Assembly: GCA_040380755.1 (NCBI GenBank)
Contig: JBEIIL010000078.1
Span: 1 to 17,963 of the forward strand
Direction of reading: 5' to 3'
Length of the DNA: 17,963 nt
DNA from: Alsobacter sp040380755
GTDB taxonomy: Bacteria; Pseudomonadota; Alphaproteobacteria; Rhizobiales; Beijerinckiaceae
The translations under genes and the position numbers were made by a program. Under the pieces are notes generated by a model, which searched no databases, was not told the origin of the DNA, and worked only from the letters and a program-made list of their open reading frames with translations. Each line of letters begins with the position of its first letter. Position 1 is the stretch's first letter. Shown in pieces: positions 1-7,772 of the stretch.

Positions 1-783
1 GATTGCATCTCCCCTTCGCGCCATTCGGCCTTCAACACACCGGCGGAAATGATGCACTTCATCGGGGAGATGCGGCGCCTGGCGGGCGGCAAGCCGGCCG
101 GCTTCAAGCTCTGCATAGGCCATTCGTGGGAGTTTCTCGCCATCTGCAAGGCGATGGTGGAGACGGGCATCTATCCTGATTTCATCGTCGTCGACGGTAA
201 GGAGGGCGGCACCGGCGCCGCGCCCCTCGAATTCATGGACCATCTCGGCATGCCGCTGCGCGAGGGGCTGAGCTTCGTCCACAACGCGCTGGTGGGCATC
301 GGCGCGCGCGACCGCATCCGCATCGGCGCCAGTGGCAAGATCGTGACGGCCTTCGACATCGCCCGCGCCATGGCGCTGGGCGCCGACTGGTGCAACGCCG
401 CCCGCGGATTCATGTTTGCCGTCGGCTGCATCCAGTCGCAGAGCTGCCACACCGACCGCTGCCCGACCGGCGTCGCCACCCAGGATCCCAGCCGCGCCCG
501 GGCGCTGGTGGTGCCGGACAAGGCCGAGCGCGTGCTGAGCTATCATCAGCAGACCACCAAGGCGCTGGCCGAGTTCGTCGCTGCGGCTGGCCTCGATCAT
601 CCGGGCCAGTTCACCACGGCGCATTTCTCGCGCCGGATCTCGGCGCACGAGGTGCTCAGCCTGGCGGAGACCTATCCGGCGCTGAAGCCCGGCGAACTGC
701 TGACAGGCACCCAGGACCATCGCTTCAAGGACGCTTGGGCGATGGCCAGCGCCGACACGTTCCGGCCCCGCGTCATGGCCTGA
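1..783 (+). CDS. FMN-binding glutamate synthase family protein, C-terminal part (5' end outside window)
   Basis: The frame is open from base 1 and ends in TGA at 781-783, so only the last 260 codons are present. The segment is the C-terminal half of a GltB-type FMN-binding TIM barrel: a GGTGAAP phosphate/flavin loop near codon 65, then a cysteine cluster C-x5-C-x4-C (Cys codons at 427, 445 and 460, within a CHTDRCPTG context) that in glutamate synthase large subunits binds the 3Fe-4S cluster. Family members use FMN and Fe-S to move electrons in glutamate formation or in related amine oxidations. Stand-alone copies without a glutaminase domain are common and of less certain function, and whether that domain exists here cannot be seen. 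Imperfect hairpins follow the stop. Family assignment is firm; the specific role is not. Confidence 0.93.
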   Translation, partial: DCISPSRHSAFNTPAEMMHFIGEMRRLAGGKPAGFKLCIGHSWEFLAICKAMVETGIYPDFIVVDGKEGGTGAAPLEFMDHLGMPLREGLSFVHNALVGIGARDRIRIGASGKIVTAFDIARAMALGADWCNAARGFMFAVGCIQSQSCHTDRCPTGVATQDPSRARALVVPDKAERVLSYHQQTTKALAEFVAAAGLDHPGQFTTAHFSRRISAHEVLSLAETYPALKPGELLTGTQDHRFKDAWAMASADTFRPRVMA

Positions 784-819
784 ACCGCCCGGCCGCCGGG
801 CCGGCGCCGCCGTGGCGGA

Positions 820-859
820 TCGGCCTGACCGCCTCCGGTCCTGATCGGGTTTACCCGAT
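820..859 (+). terminator. Tandem hairpins after the glutamate-synthase-like gene (possible terminator or dyad operator)
   Basis: Two inverted repeats lie between the stop at 783 and the next gene. The first is GACCG-CCTC-CGGTC at 827-840, with GATC on each side extending an imperfect stem. The second is the perfect dyad ATCGGGTTTACCCGAT at 844-859. Neither is followed by a T-run, so this is not a classic intrinsic terminator. Position argues for transcript-end or attenuation structures, but the second dyad could also be a regulator site for the J-domain gene downstream. Confidence 0.35.
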
Positions 860-905
860 GACAAGCCTCATGCCCGACCATGCGGCGCCAGCCCGGGACG
901 TGCCC

Positions 906-1415
906 ATGAGTGCCAGGACCTATCGCTTCCATTCCGTATCGACCTTGCGCGACATTGCCCGCGATCATTGGTCGGTCATCGCCAAGCTGCGCGAGATCGA
1001 GGCCGAACTGGCGACACGGACATCGATCCAGGCCGGCGAGGTGCGCCAGCAGGTCGCCGACCGCATCGCCGAGCTGGACCCCGGCCACCGCCGTCCCGCC
1101 GCGTTCGGCAGGTCCGGTTCGAGCCCGGCCGGCGCCGGCCTGGAGCGGGAGGTCGAGGCCCTGCGCGCCCGTCTCGCTGAGGCCGAGGCCGAGCTGCAGC
1201 AGCTGCGCGCCGCGGGCCCGAAGCCCGTCTACCGCACCCTCGGCCTCGACGAGGACGCGCCGGACTTCCTCGTCCGCGCCGCCCGCACCGCCTGGCGCAA
1301 GGCCTCCCATCCCGACGTCAGTGCGACAGCCGACAAGGCGGACGCCCAACGCCGCTTCGTCGCCGCCGAGGCGGCGTTCGACACGGTCTATGGGTTGCGG
1401 GGGATGAGTCGGTGA
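906..1415 (+). CDS. J-domain (DnaJ-like) protein with N-terminal coiled coil
   Basis: This encodes 169 residues. Residues 109-163 form a J-domain-like helical unit: YRTLGL at the start, the signature HPD at 135-137, then a helix ending in RFVAAEAAFDTVY, matching the usual RF..i..AY.vL pattern. J-domains stimulate the ATPase of Hsp70/DnaK partners through the HPD loop. Residues 78-104 are a heptad-rich Glu/Leu/Arg coiled coil, and residues 10-55 are also helical. There is no Gly/Phe region, zinc finger or substrate-binding C-terminal domain, so it is not DnaJ itself but a dedicated co-chaperone (type III layout, J-domain at the C-terminus). The start at 906 is chosen because protein-like sequence begins there. 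In-frame ATGs at 858 and 870 would add 16 or 12 residues and overlap or follow the dyad at 844-859. No strong ribosome site distinguishes them. Confidence 0.75.
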   Translation: MSARTYRFHSVSTLRDIARDHWSVIAKLREIEAELATRTSIQAGEVRQQVADRIAELDPGHRRPAAFGRSGSSPAGAGLEREVEALRARLAEAEAELQQLRAAGPKPVYRTLGLDEDAPDFLVRAARTAWRKASHPDVSATADKADAQRRFVAAEAAFDTVYGLRGMSR

Positions 1416-1457
1416 GGCGATAACGAGCCCGTCACGCCCAAGAGCAAGCGCATTTAC

Positions 1458-1472
1458 GCGGCTCGGAGCCGC
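1458..1472 (-). terminator. Hairpin downstream of tRNA-Pro (possible terminator)
   Basis: Perfect inverted repeat GCGGCT-3-AGCCGC between the J-domain gene and tRNA-Pro, about 15 bases beyond the tRNA 3' end on the minus strand. There is no T-run, so termination is inferred only from the stem and its position. It could serve the plus-strand J-domain gene instead. Confidence 0.3.
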
Positions 1473-1487
1473 TGTCTTGCCGCAAAA

Positions 1488-1564
1488 TGGTCGGAGCGAG
1501 AGGATTCGAACCTCCGACCCCCTGCTCCCGAAGCAGGTGCGCTACCAGGCTGCGCTACGCTCCG
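1488..1564 (-). tRNA. tRNA-Pro (anticodon CGG)
   Basis: Read on the minus strand this is a full 77-nt cloverleaf. The acceptor CGGAGCG (1558-1564) pairs with CGCTCCG (1492-1498). The anticodon arm is CCTGC-TTCGGGA-GCAGG, giving anticodon CGG for proline codon CCG. The T-arm contains GGTTCGAATCC. The discriminator A is at 1491 and a template-encoded CCA at 1488-1490. The D-arm is normal. A sigma70-like promoter lies 26-54 bases upstream. Confidence 0.97.
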
Positions 1565-1589
1565 CCATGCCGGCATGCCGACGGGCGTC

Positions 1590-1618
1590 TGTATAGGCAA
1601 GGGGTGGGTCGAAGGCAA
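1590..1618 (-). promoter_or_regulatory. Promoter of tRNA-Pro
   Basis: On the minus strand a -35 TTGCCT (1613-1618) and a -10 TATACA (1590-1595) are separated by exactly 17 bases, placing transcription start near 1583, about 20 bases before the mature tRNA. A 12-base perfect palindrome, CATGCCGGCATG (1566-1577), lies in the leader and may be incidental. Confidence 0.6.
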
Positions 1619-1733
1619 CCCGAAAACGCGAGGTGGCCGGGAGCCCGCGATCTGTCCGGTGCCGGTAGCGCTTGAGCGGTCCGGCGTCGGGAGCGGATGA
1701 TCTGTTCCCTGTCGGGTCAGTCTCGTGGCGGCG

Positions 1734-2669
1734 TCAGGCCTCGTCCGGCTCCGTGACCCCGACCTGCGCGGTGATCCGGCCATAGTGCTCGATCCGCCGG
1801 TGGCGTTTGAAGTCGAAGATCGTCTCCTTGCCGAAGCGGGTGGCGTCGAGATCGCAGGCGTGGACCAGCACGCCGTCCTCCTCGCCGGCCAGTTCCGCCA
1901 CCACATGGCCGTCGGGATCGACAATCATCGTGCCGCCCATGAGGTGGTGCCCGTCCTCGCTGCCGGCCTTGGCGACCGCGACGACCCACGTGGCGTTCTG
2001 GTAGGCGCCGGCCTGCAGCGACAATTTGTGGTGGAACATCCGCTCGGCCGGCCCCTCTGCCGCGCGCTGTGAGTTGACGGATGGCGTGTTGAAGCCGAGC
2101 AGCACCATCTCGACGCCCTGCAGGCCCATCACCCGGTAGGTTTCCGGCCAGCGGCGATCGTTGCAGATCGCCATGCCGAACAGGCCGCCCATGGTCCGCC
2201 AGACGGGGAAGCCCAGGTCGCCGGGCTCGAAATAGCGCTTCTCCAGGTGCTGGTGCGTCCGCTCGGGGTCGAACTCCACGTGTCCCGGCAGGTGGATCTT
2301 GCGGTAGACCCCGATGGTCCGGCCCTCGCGGTCCACCAGCACCGAGGTGTTGAAGTGGCGGCCCTCGGGGGTCAGCTCGGCATAGCCCAGGCTCAGTCCC
2401 ATGCCGTACTGCCGGGCGCGGGCGAACAGCGGCGCGACGTCGTCGTTGGGCATCGTGCGCTCGAACCAGGCATCGGCCTCGGCACGATCGGCGTGGTACC
2501 AGCGCGGGAAGAACGTCGTCAGGGCAAGCTCGGGATAGACGATCAGGTCCGCGCCCTTTGCCTTCGCCGCGTCCATCAGCGCCAGCATGCGGCCGACCAC
2601 CTCCGTCCGTCCCTCGGCCCTCTGGATCGGCCCGAGCTGGGCGGCGGCGACAGTCACGATGCGGGTCAT
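1734..2669 (-). CDS. Nitrilase-superfamily amidohydrolase, N-carbamoyl-D-amino-acid hydrolase type
   Basis: This encodes 311 residues, close to the ~304 of Agrobacterium D-carbamoylase. The Glu-Lys-Cys triad of the nitrilase fold is plain: Glu47 in VYPELAL, Lys124 in YRKIHLPG, Cys169 in MAICNDRRWPE. The pair Arg172-Arg173 after the Cys matches the substrate-carboxylate-binding arginines known from D-carbamoylase, so an N-carbamoyl amino acid or similar ureido acid, giving CO2, ammonia and the amino acid, is the best guess. Beta-ureidopropionase or another C-N hydrolase is possible. There is no signal peptide, so it is cytoplasmic. The start at 2669 (MTRIVTVAAAQLGP) is where the family begins. 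An ATG at 2744 would add 25 unlike residues. It is divergent from the oxidoreductase/ABC operon across a 209-base gap, which suggests a shared pathway. No hydantoinase gene is in view. Confidence 0.85.
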   Translation of the reverse strand: MTRIVTVAAAQLGPIQRAEGRTEVVGRMLALMDAAKAKGADLIVYPELALTTFFPRWYHADRAEADAWFERTMPNDDVAPLFARARQYGMGLSLGYAELTPEGRHFNTSVLVDREGRTIGVYRKIHLPGHVEFDPERTHQHLEKRYFEPGDLGFPVWRTMGGLFGMAICNDRRWPETYRVMGLQGVEMVLLGFNTPSVNSQRAAEGPAERMFHHKLSLQAGAYQNATWVVAVAKAGSEDGHHLMGGTMIVDPDGHVVAELAGEEDGVLVHACDLDATRFGKETIFDFKRHRRIEHYGRITAQVGVTEPDEA

Positions 2670-2746
2670 GGCAGGGTCTCGCGGACGAGGATGGCAGGGC
2701 AGGGGCGGGGCACGGGCGTGGCCGCTCGTGCGCCAGACAGGCAAAC

Positions 2747-2774
2747 ACTATGCCTCCGACCGGCCCTGCGACAA
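2747..2774 (-). promoter_or_regulatory. Candidate promoter of the carbamoylase-type gene
   Basis: In the divergent gap 2670-2878, the minus strand shows TTGTCG (2769-2774), a 16-base spacer and CATAGT (2747-2752), each 4 of 6 to sigma70 consensus. This would give a leader of about 70 bases. The plus-strand operon promoter must lie in the same gap, but no convincing -10 for it is visible. Confidence 0.3.
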
Positions 2775-2878
2775 CCCGCGCCGGACAGCTGGAATGCGGC
2801 TTGCCTGCCGAAGGCTTGCGCCGGGCGACCAATCCGTCCAGCCTCGGCTCCGGTCCTGGCGGACCACGGGGAGAGGCC

Positions 2879-3865
2879 ATGCGTGCAGTCATCGTCGGAG
2901 GCGCCGGATTTGTCGGCCTGAACATCGCCGAGGCGATGCTGGCGGCCGGCCACGACGTCACCGTGCTTGACCGTGCCGCCGTCCCGGCAACGGCCACGGC
3001 CGCCTTCGCCGGCCTGCCGGGCGATCTGTCCGTCGTGCAGGCGGATGTCGATGACGCCACGGCCGTCGCGGCGGCGCTGGCCGGCGCGAATGTGCTCATC
3101 TGGGGCGCGGCTATCACCGCCGATGCCGCCCGCGATGCTGCCGAGCCGGGGCGCATCCTGGCAGTCAACCTCGCCGCCCTCGTCCCCGTGCTCGAGGCGG
3201 CGCGCGCCGCGGGCGTTGCCCGCATCATCAATCTCAGCTCGGCCGCCGCCTACGGGTTTGCGCCGCCGGACGCCGGGCCTCTGACCGAAGAGGCCCCGGT
3301 CGACCCGGTCAGCCTCTATGCGGTGACGAAATACGCATCCGAGCGTGTCGTCGCGCGCCTTGCCGACCTGTGGGCGATGGATCTCGTGAACCTGCGCCTC
3401 AGCGCCGCCTGGGGCCCGTGGGAGCGTGCCGGCGGTGTCCGCGATACGCCGAGCCCCCAGGCCCAGATCATGCGGGCTAAGTCGGCCGGTCTGCCGGCCC
3501 TGCTGGCCCGGCCCGGCGCCCGCGACTGGGTCTACGCCCCCGATGTCGCCGCTGCGGTGCTCGCCGTCGCGACCGCCGCGTCGCTGCCGCACCGGCTCTA
3601 CAACGTCACGACGCCGCGCGTGTCGACAGCGCTCGAATTCGGCGAACGGATGGCGGAGCGGCGTCCCGGCTTCGTCTGCCGCCTCGTCCACGCCGGCGAG
3701 ATGCCGACCATCGACCTGCATGCGCCGAGGGATCGGGCGCCGCTGGCGCCCGATCGGCTCGCCACGGATCTCGGCTGGCGCTCCCCGGGCGATTTCGACG
3801 CGGCCGTGGCGGCCTATGCCGCCTGGTGGGAGCGCCACGGCGGCGCCATGATGGAGCACGCATGA
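2879..3865 (+). CDS. NAD-dependent epimerase/dehydratase family protein (extended SDR)
   Basis: This encodes 328 residues. The N-terminal Rossmann fold begins VIVGGAGFVG (glycine motif 7-13), with Asp31 ending beta-2 in VLDR, which favours NAD(H). The active-site residues fit the extended short-chain dehydrogenase pattern: LSSAAAYG (Ser120/121) and Tyr147-x3-Lys151 in LYAVTKYASE. The C-terminal part (to about residue 320) is the smaller substrate domain. Family members epimerise, dehydrate or oxidise sugar nucleotides or hydroxy compounds. The substrate is not readable here. Start at 2879 is supported by GGGGAGAGG just upstream. It is first in the plus-strand operon and overlaps the next gene by ATGA. 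Confidence 0.88.
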   Translation: MRAVIVGGAGFVGLNIAEAMLAAGHDVTVLDRAAVPATATAAFAGLPGDLSVVQADVDDATAVAAALAGANVLIWGAAITADAARDAAEPGRILAVNLAALVPVLEAARAAGVARIINLSSAAAYGFAPPDAGPLTEEAPVDPVSLYAVTKYASERVVARLADLWAMDLVNLRLSAAWGPWERAGGVRDTPSPQAQIMRAKSAGLPALLARPGARDWVYAPDVAAAVLAVATAASLPHRLYNVTTPRVSTALEFGERMAERRPGFVCRLVHAGEMPTIDLHAPRDRAPLAPDRLATDLGWRSPGDFDAAVAAYAAWWERHGGAMMEHA

Positions 3866-4623
3866 AACTGTTCGCACGCACCGCCCTCGTCACGGGCGCC
3901 GCCTCCGGCATCGGTCGCGAGACGGCGCTGCTGTTTGCCGGCGAGGGCGCCAATCTCGTGCTGGTCGACCGGGACGCGGACGGTCTGGCCGCGACAGCGG
4001 CAGCGATTGAAGCCGCTGGTGGAGCAACCGTAAGCCTGGCGGGCGATGTCGGGGATCCCGCGCTCGCTCCCGCCGCTATGGCCGCAGTCCCTGCTGGTTG
4101 GGCACTGCCGACCATTCTGATGACTGCCGCCGGCTTCTCCGTCGGCGGCACCGTGCTGACCACGGACCCTGCCGACTGGGACGCTGTGATGCGCGTGCAC
4201 GTCGGGGGAACCTGGCTGTTCGCCCGGGCGACCATTCCGGCCATGCAGGCCGCCGGCGGCGGCTCGATCATCACCGTGGCGTCGCAGCTGGCGCTGGCCG
4301 GAGGGCGCGGCAACAGCGCGTACATTGCCGCCAAGGGTGCCGTTCTCAGCCTGACCCGCACCATGGCGCTGGATTTTGCGGCGGATCACATTCGCGTCAA
4401 CGCCATCGCGCCGGGTGCCATCGACACGCCGATGCTGCGCCGCAGCTTCGCCCGCCACGCCGATCCCGCGGCCGCGGAGGATGCCTCCGTCCGCCGTCAT
4501 GCCCTGCAGCGCCTAGGCACGCCGCGCGAGGTCGCCGAGGCGGCGCTCTATCTGGCGGGCGACGGGGCGGGCTTCACCACCGGCACAACGCTTGTGGTCG
4601 ACGGTGGATGGCTGGCCCAATGA
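3862..4623 (+). CDS. SDR family NAD(P)-dependent oxidoreductase (classical)
   Basis: This encodes 253 residues, standard for classical short-chain dehydrogenases. TGAASGIG (11-18) binds the cofactor. Asp36 after beta-2 (LVLVDRD) suggests NAD(H) over NADP(H). Catalytic Ser141, Tyr154 and Lys158 (SAYIAAK) are present. Two usual landmarks are altered. The NNAG motif is TAAG (88-91). The helix-4 Asn of the catalytic tetrad appears as His113 (VMRVHVGG). The enzyme may still be active, but the proton relay could differ. The start codon overlaps the stop of the preceding epimerase gene (ATGA), and the end overlaps the next start the same way, so translation is probably coupled. An alcohol or ketone within this operon's pathway is the likely substrate. 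Confidence 0.9.
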   Translation: MKLFARTALVTGAASGIGRETALLFAGEGANLVLVDRDADGLAATAAAIEAAGGATVSLAGDVGDPALAPAAMAAVPAGWALPTILMTAAGFSVGGTVLTTDPADWDAVMRVHVGGTWLFARATIPAMQAAGGGSIITVASQLALAGGRGNSAYIAAKGAVLSLTRTMALDFAADHIRVNAIAPGAIDTPMLRRSFARHADPAAAEDASVRRHALQRLGTPREVAEAALYLAGDGAGFTTGTTLVVDGGWLAQ

Positions 4624-6056
4624 CGGTCGCCAATGAAGGGCCCGGCGGCCTGCCCGTCCTTGAGGCGCGGGTCCGCGCCGACCTCGCCATGACCGCGCAT
4701 CCGCGCGCACCTTGGCTGCTGCCCCGCACCGGTCCCGACGGCACGCCGGCCCTCGACGTGCTGGTGGTCGGCGCCGGCCAGTCCGGCCTCGCGACCGCGT
4801 TCGGACTGCTGCGCTCGCGGGTCACCAACATTTTGGTGATCGACCAGGCCCTGGCGGGTGCCGAAGGACCGTGGCGCAGCTATGCGCGCATGCCGACGCT
4901 ACGCAGCCCGAAGGACTTCACCGGTCCCGACCTCGATGTGCCGAGCCTCACCTACCAGGCCTGGCACGAGGCCCGCTATGGTGCGACGGCCTGGGATGCG
5001 CTGGTGCAGATCACCCGCACCGACTGGGCCGACTATCTCGACTGGTTCCGGGACGTCACGACCATTCCTGTCCGAAACGGCGTGGCGCTGCGGAGCCTTG
5101 CTCCGGCCGATGGCCTCATCGCGGCGATGGTTGAGACAGCTGCGGGTACCACGACGCTTTATGCCCGCAAGGTTGTGCTGGCCACCGGCCAGGAGGGCAT
5201 GGGCGACTGGGACCTGCCCGAGCCTTTCGCCAGCCTGCCCGACGCCCTGCGGTCGCGCGCTTGCGATCCGATCGATTTTGCGGCCCTGGCCGGCAAGGTC
5301 GTCGCCGTTGTCGGGGCCGGCGCATCCGCCTTCGACAATGCCGCCACCGCGCTGGAGGCCGGGGCCCGTGAGGTTCACCTGCTGTGCCGCCGCCCCGAGG
5401 CCCAGGTGGTGCAGCCCTACCGATGGCTCACTTTCCGGGGCTTCCTGCGGCATCTGGGCGATCTCGATGATGCCTGGCGCTGGCGCTTCATGCGAAAAAT
5501 CCTGGAGATGCGCGAGGGCTTCCCGCAGGCGACCTATGACCGTTGTGCCGTGCAGCCAGGCTTCCGCCTGCATCTGGGCGCACCGGTGATGGCGGCGCGG
5601 GCCGTCGACGGCCGTGCCCGGCTCGACGTGCCGGGAGGGTCGCTCTACGCCGATCATGTGATCGTTGCCGCCGGCATCACGATGGATTTTGCGGCACGGC
5701 CGGAACTGGCCGCCTTCACCGGCAACATCGCTTCCTGGGCTGACCGCTACACGCCGCCGGCCAACGAGACCTCCGACCGGCTGGCCCGGTTTCCCTATCT
5801 GGGCGCGGACTACGCGCTCAGCGAGCGCACGCCCGGCGTCACACCCTGGATCGCCGACATCCACGTCTTTTCGATTGCCTCGACCATGAGCTTCGGGGCG
5901 TCCGGTTCGTCCATCAACGCCATGACGACCGCGGTGCCCCGCCTCGTGTCGGGGATCACCCGCGGCCTGTTCGCGGGCGACGTCGAGCGCCACTGGCGCG
6001 ATCTTCTGGCCTACGATGTTCCGCAGGCCGTGCTGCATTCCTCTTCGCAAGCGTGA
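4620..6056 (+). CDS. Flavoprotein monooxygenase-like FAD/NAD(P)-binding oxidoreductase
   Basis: This encodes 478 residues with two dinucleotide folds: FAD-binding VLVVGAGQSG (GAGQSG 51-56) followed by a GPW (83-85), and a second NAD(P)H-binding VVGAGASAFD (232-239). This two-Rossmann layout is that of class B flavin monooxygenases and their relatives, which oxygenate N, S or C atoms using NADPH and O2. The segment around residues 93-150 (LRSPKDFTGPDL and on) is distinctive and may mark a subfamily. I could not assign a substrate. Some stand-alone relatives act on purines such as urate, which is only a possibility here. A roughly 40-residue leader precedes the FAD fold with no signal peptide. 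An internal ATG at codon 24 is an alternative start. Translation is coupled to the SDR gene by a 4-base overlap. Confidence 0.85.
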   Translation: MTVANEGPGGLPVLEARVRADLAMTAHPRAPWLLPRTGPDGTPALDVLVVGAGQSGLATAFGLLRSRVTNILVIDQALAGAEGPWRSYARMPTLRSPKDFTGPDLDVPSLTYQAWHEARYGATAWDALVQITRTDWADYLDWFRDVTTIPVRNGVALRSLAPADGLIAAMVETAAGTTTLYARKVVLATGQEGMGDWDLPEPFASLPDALRSRACDPIDFAALAGKVVAVVGAGASAFDNAATALEAGAREVHLLCRRPEAQVVQPYRWLTFRGFLRHLGDLDDAWRWRFMRKILEMREGFPQATYDRCAVQPGFRLHLGAPVMAARAVDGRARLDVPGGSLYADHVIVAAGITMDFAARPELAAFTGNIASWADRYTPPANETSDRLARFPYLGADYALSERTPGVTPWIADIHVFSIASTMSFGASGSSINAMTTAVPRLVSGITRGLFAGDVERHWRDLLAYDVPQAVLHSSSQA

Positions 6057-6071
6057 GCGACCGGCTATCAT
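6044..6071 (+). promoter_or_regulatory. Candidate internal promoter before the ABC transporter genes
   Basis: TTCGCA (6044-6049), a 16-base spacer and TATCAT (6066-6071; 5 of 6 to the -10 consensus) sit at the end of the flavoprotein gene, 74 bases before the binding-protein start. It could supply extra transcript for the binding protein. Prediction by eye only. Confidence 0.3.
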
Positions 6072-6144
6072 GGCACCGCGGTTGCATGCCGTCCTTCGCA
6101 GACGGGACCATCGCCGCGCCCGCGGCCAACAGGGAGACGTGTCC

Positions 6145-7755
6145 GTGACCAGCCAGACCTTCCGCTCCATCCTCGCGACAGCGAGCCTGTGCGCCATGAT
6201 GGCAGCCACGCCAGCGCTGGCACAGACCCGGGCCGAGACGCTCCGCCACGTCACCGGCGCCGCCGTCAACACGCTCGATCCGACCATGCCGGGCTCGACC
6301 CGCGAGGCCTTCGGCCTGAGCCTGTCGACCTATGACCGCCTTGTCTCCATGGGCCGCAAGCAGCTCAATGGGAAGTGGGTGTTCGACCTCGACACCATTC
6401 GTGGCGAACTGGCCGAGCGCTACGAGGTCAGCCCCGATGGCAAGACCATCACCTTCCACCTCCGCAAGGACGCCAAGTTCCACGACGGCACGCCCGTGAC
6501 GACGGAGGACGTGAAGTGGTCGCTCGACCGCGCCGTCACGGCGAAGTCGCTGGCCGCGGCGCAGATGCTGACCGGCTCGATCACCAACGCCGACCAGTTC
6601 AAGATCATCGACGCCCACACCCTCCAGGTGACGCTGCCGAGCCCGGACAAGCTCGCGCTCCCCAACCTGGCGACGGTCTACCCGATCATCATCAACTCCA
6701 AGCTGGCCAAGTCCCATGCCACCGCCGAGGACCCCTGGGCGCAGACCTGGCTGAAGGACAACACCGCCGGCAGCGGCGCCTACACGATCGAGACCTACAA
6801 GCCAGGCGAGCAGATCATCCTGCGCCGCAACGAGGCGTGGAACCGCGGACCCGGCGGCGCCCAGGCCGGGTTCAAGCGCCTGATCACCCAGACGGTGCCC
6901 GAGGCGGCCACCCGCGCCAACCTGGTCGAGCGCGGCGACGCCGACATCGTTATCGACCTGCAGGCCAACGATGCCGCGGCCCTCGAGGCCAAGGGCAAGC
7001 TGAAGGTGATCTCGACACCGCAATACAACGCGATCACGTTCATTTCCTTCAACAATCAAATGCCGCCCTTCGACAACGTCAATGTCCGGCGTGCCATCGC
7101 CTATGCGCTGCCCTACGATGATATGTTCAAGGCCGCGTTGTTCGGCCGCGGCGCGCCGCTCTACAACGGCGACTGGAAGGACGGGCCGTCGGCCGGCACC
7201 TTCCCCATCCCGCAGCCGGTGAAGACCGACCTGGCGGTGGCGAAGAAGTTCCTGGCCGATGCCGGCATGCCGAACGGGTTTTCGACCACGTTCAGCTTCA
7301 ATGTCGGTCAGGCCGGCACCGCCGAGCCGATGTCGGCCCTGCTGAAGGAGTCGCTCGCCAAGATCGGCATCACGGTCGACATTCAGAAGCTGCCCGACGC
7401 CCAGATGTCGACGCTGATCAACGAGAAGAAGCTGCCGTTCTTTACCGAAGGTGTCGTCGCGTGGCTGCCGTCGATGGATTATTTCTACCGGAACTTCTAC
7501 ATCGGCAACATTCGCTGGAACTATTCATCGCTGAACAATGCGCAACTGACTGAAATGGCGCAGGCGGCGCGGTTCGAGCCTGATGCGAAGAAATACGCGG
7601 ACTATGGCCTGAAGCTCAACGCGCTGCACTTCGAGCTGATGCCGCAGATCCCGATCTGGCAGCCGTCGCAGGACGCGGTGATGCAGACCTCTGTCGAGGG
7701 CTACACCTACCAGTTCCACCGCCAGATCGACTTCCGTGACCTGAGCCGCAAGTGA
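6145..7755 (+). CDS. ABC transporter substrate-binding protein, family 5 (peptide/opine/nickel type)
   Basis: This encodes 536 residues. The GTG at 6145 is taken as start because AGGGAG at 6131-6136 lies 8 bases before it. The GTG at 6139 is too close to that site, and the longer frame upstream is unlike the family. The N-terminus is a Sec signal peptide (hydrophobic SILATASLCAMMAATP, cleavage after ALA), so the mature protein is periplasmic. No lipobox Cys is present. The body matches family-5 solute-binding proteins: an early LDPTMPGS-like segment, the hallmark YEVSPDGKTITFHLRKDAKFHDGTP, and VRRAIAYAL. Its ligand, among di/oligopeptides, opines and other small polar compounds, cannot be told from sequence. 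It feeds the two permeases and ATPase directly downstream. An 11-base tandem duplication spans the stop codon and leaves TGA in all three frames. Confidence 0.93.
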   Translation: MTSQTFRSILATASLCAMMAATPALAQTRAETLRHVTGAAVNTLDPTMPGSTREAFGLSLSTYDRLVSMGRKQLNGKWVFDLDTIRGELAERYEVSPDGKTITFHLRKDAKFHDGTPVTTEDVKWSLDRAVTAKSLAAAQMLTGSITNADQFKIIDAHTLQVTLPSPDKLALPNLATVYPIIINSKLAKSHATAEDPWAQTWLKDNTAGSGAYTIETYKPGEQIILRRNEAWNRGPGGAQAGFKRLITQTVPEAATRANLVERGDADIVIDLQANDAAALEAKGKLKVISTPQYNAITFISFNNQMPPFDNVNVRRAIAYALPYDDMFKAALFGRGAPLYNGDWKDGPSAGTFPIPQPVKTDLAVAKKFLADAGMPNGFSTTFSFNVGQAGTAEPMSALLKESLAKIGITVDIQKLPDAQMSTLINEKKLPFFTEGVVAWLPSMDYFYRNFYIGNIRWNYSSLNNAQLTEMAQAARFEPDAKKYADYGLKLNALHFELMPQIPIWQPSQDAVMQTSVEGYTYQFHRQIDFRDLSRK

Positions 7756-7772
7756 GCCGCAAGTGAGCCGGC

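Noticed and set aside
390..905. Extension of the J-domain frame upstream over the glutamate-synthase-like gene
   Set aside because: The extension overlaps a strongly conserved gene in another frame and reads as Arg/Pro-rich shadow; the real protein starts at about 906.
1566..1577. Palindrome CATGCCGGCATG in the tRNA-Pro leader as an operator
   Set aside because: Such GC-rich palindromes occur by chance in this composition and no regulator is expected for a tRNA gene.
2670..2744. Upstream ATG for the carbamoylase-type gene
   Set aside because: The 25 added residues are unlike the family, whose N-terminus begins at MTRIVTVAAAQ; the catalytic Glu then falls at residue 47, as in the Agrobacterium enzyme.
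1717..3231. Long minus-strand open frame (504 codons)
   Set aside because: Out of frame with the carbamoylase-type gene; low-complexity Arg/Ala/Pro translation with no motifs. It is a GC-rich shadow.
4899..6287. Minus-strand open frame (462 codons) opposite the flavoprotein gene
   Set aside because: The plus strand there encodes a protein with clear FAD and NAD(P) motifs; the antisense product has none.
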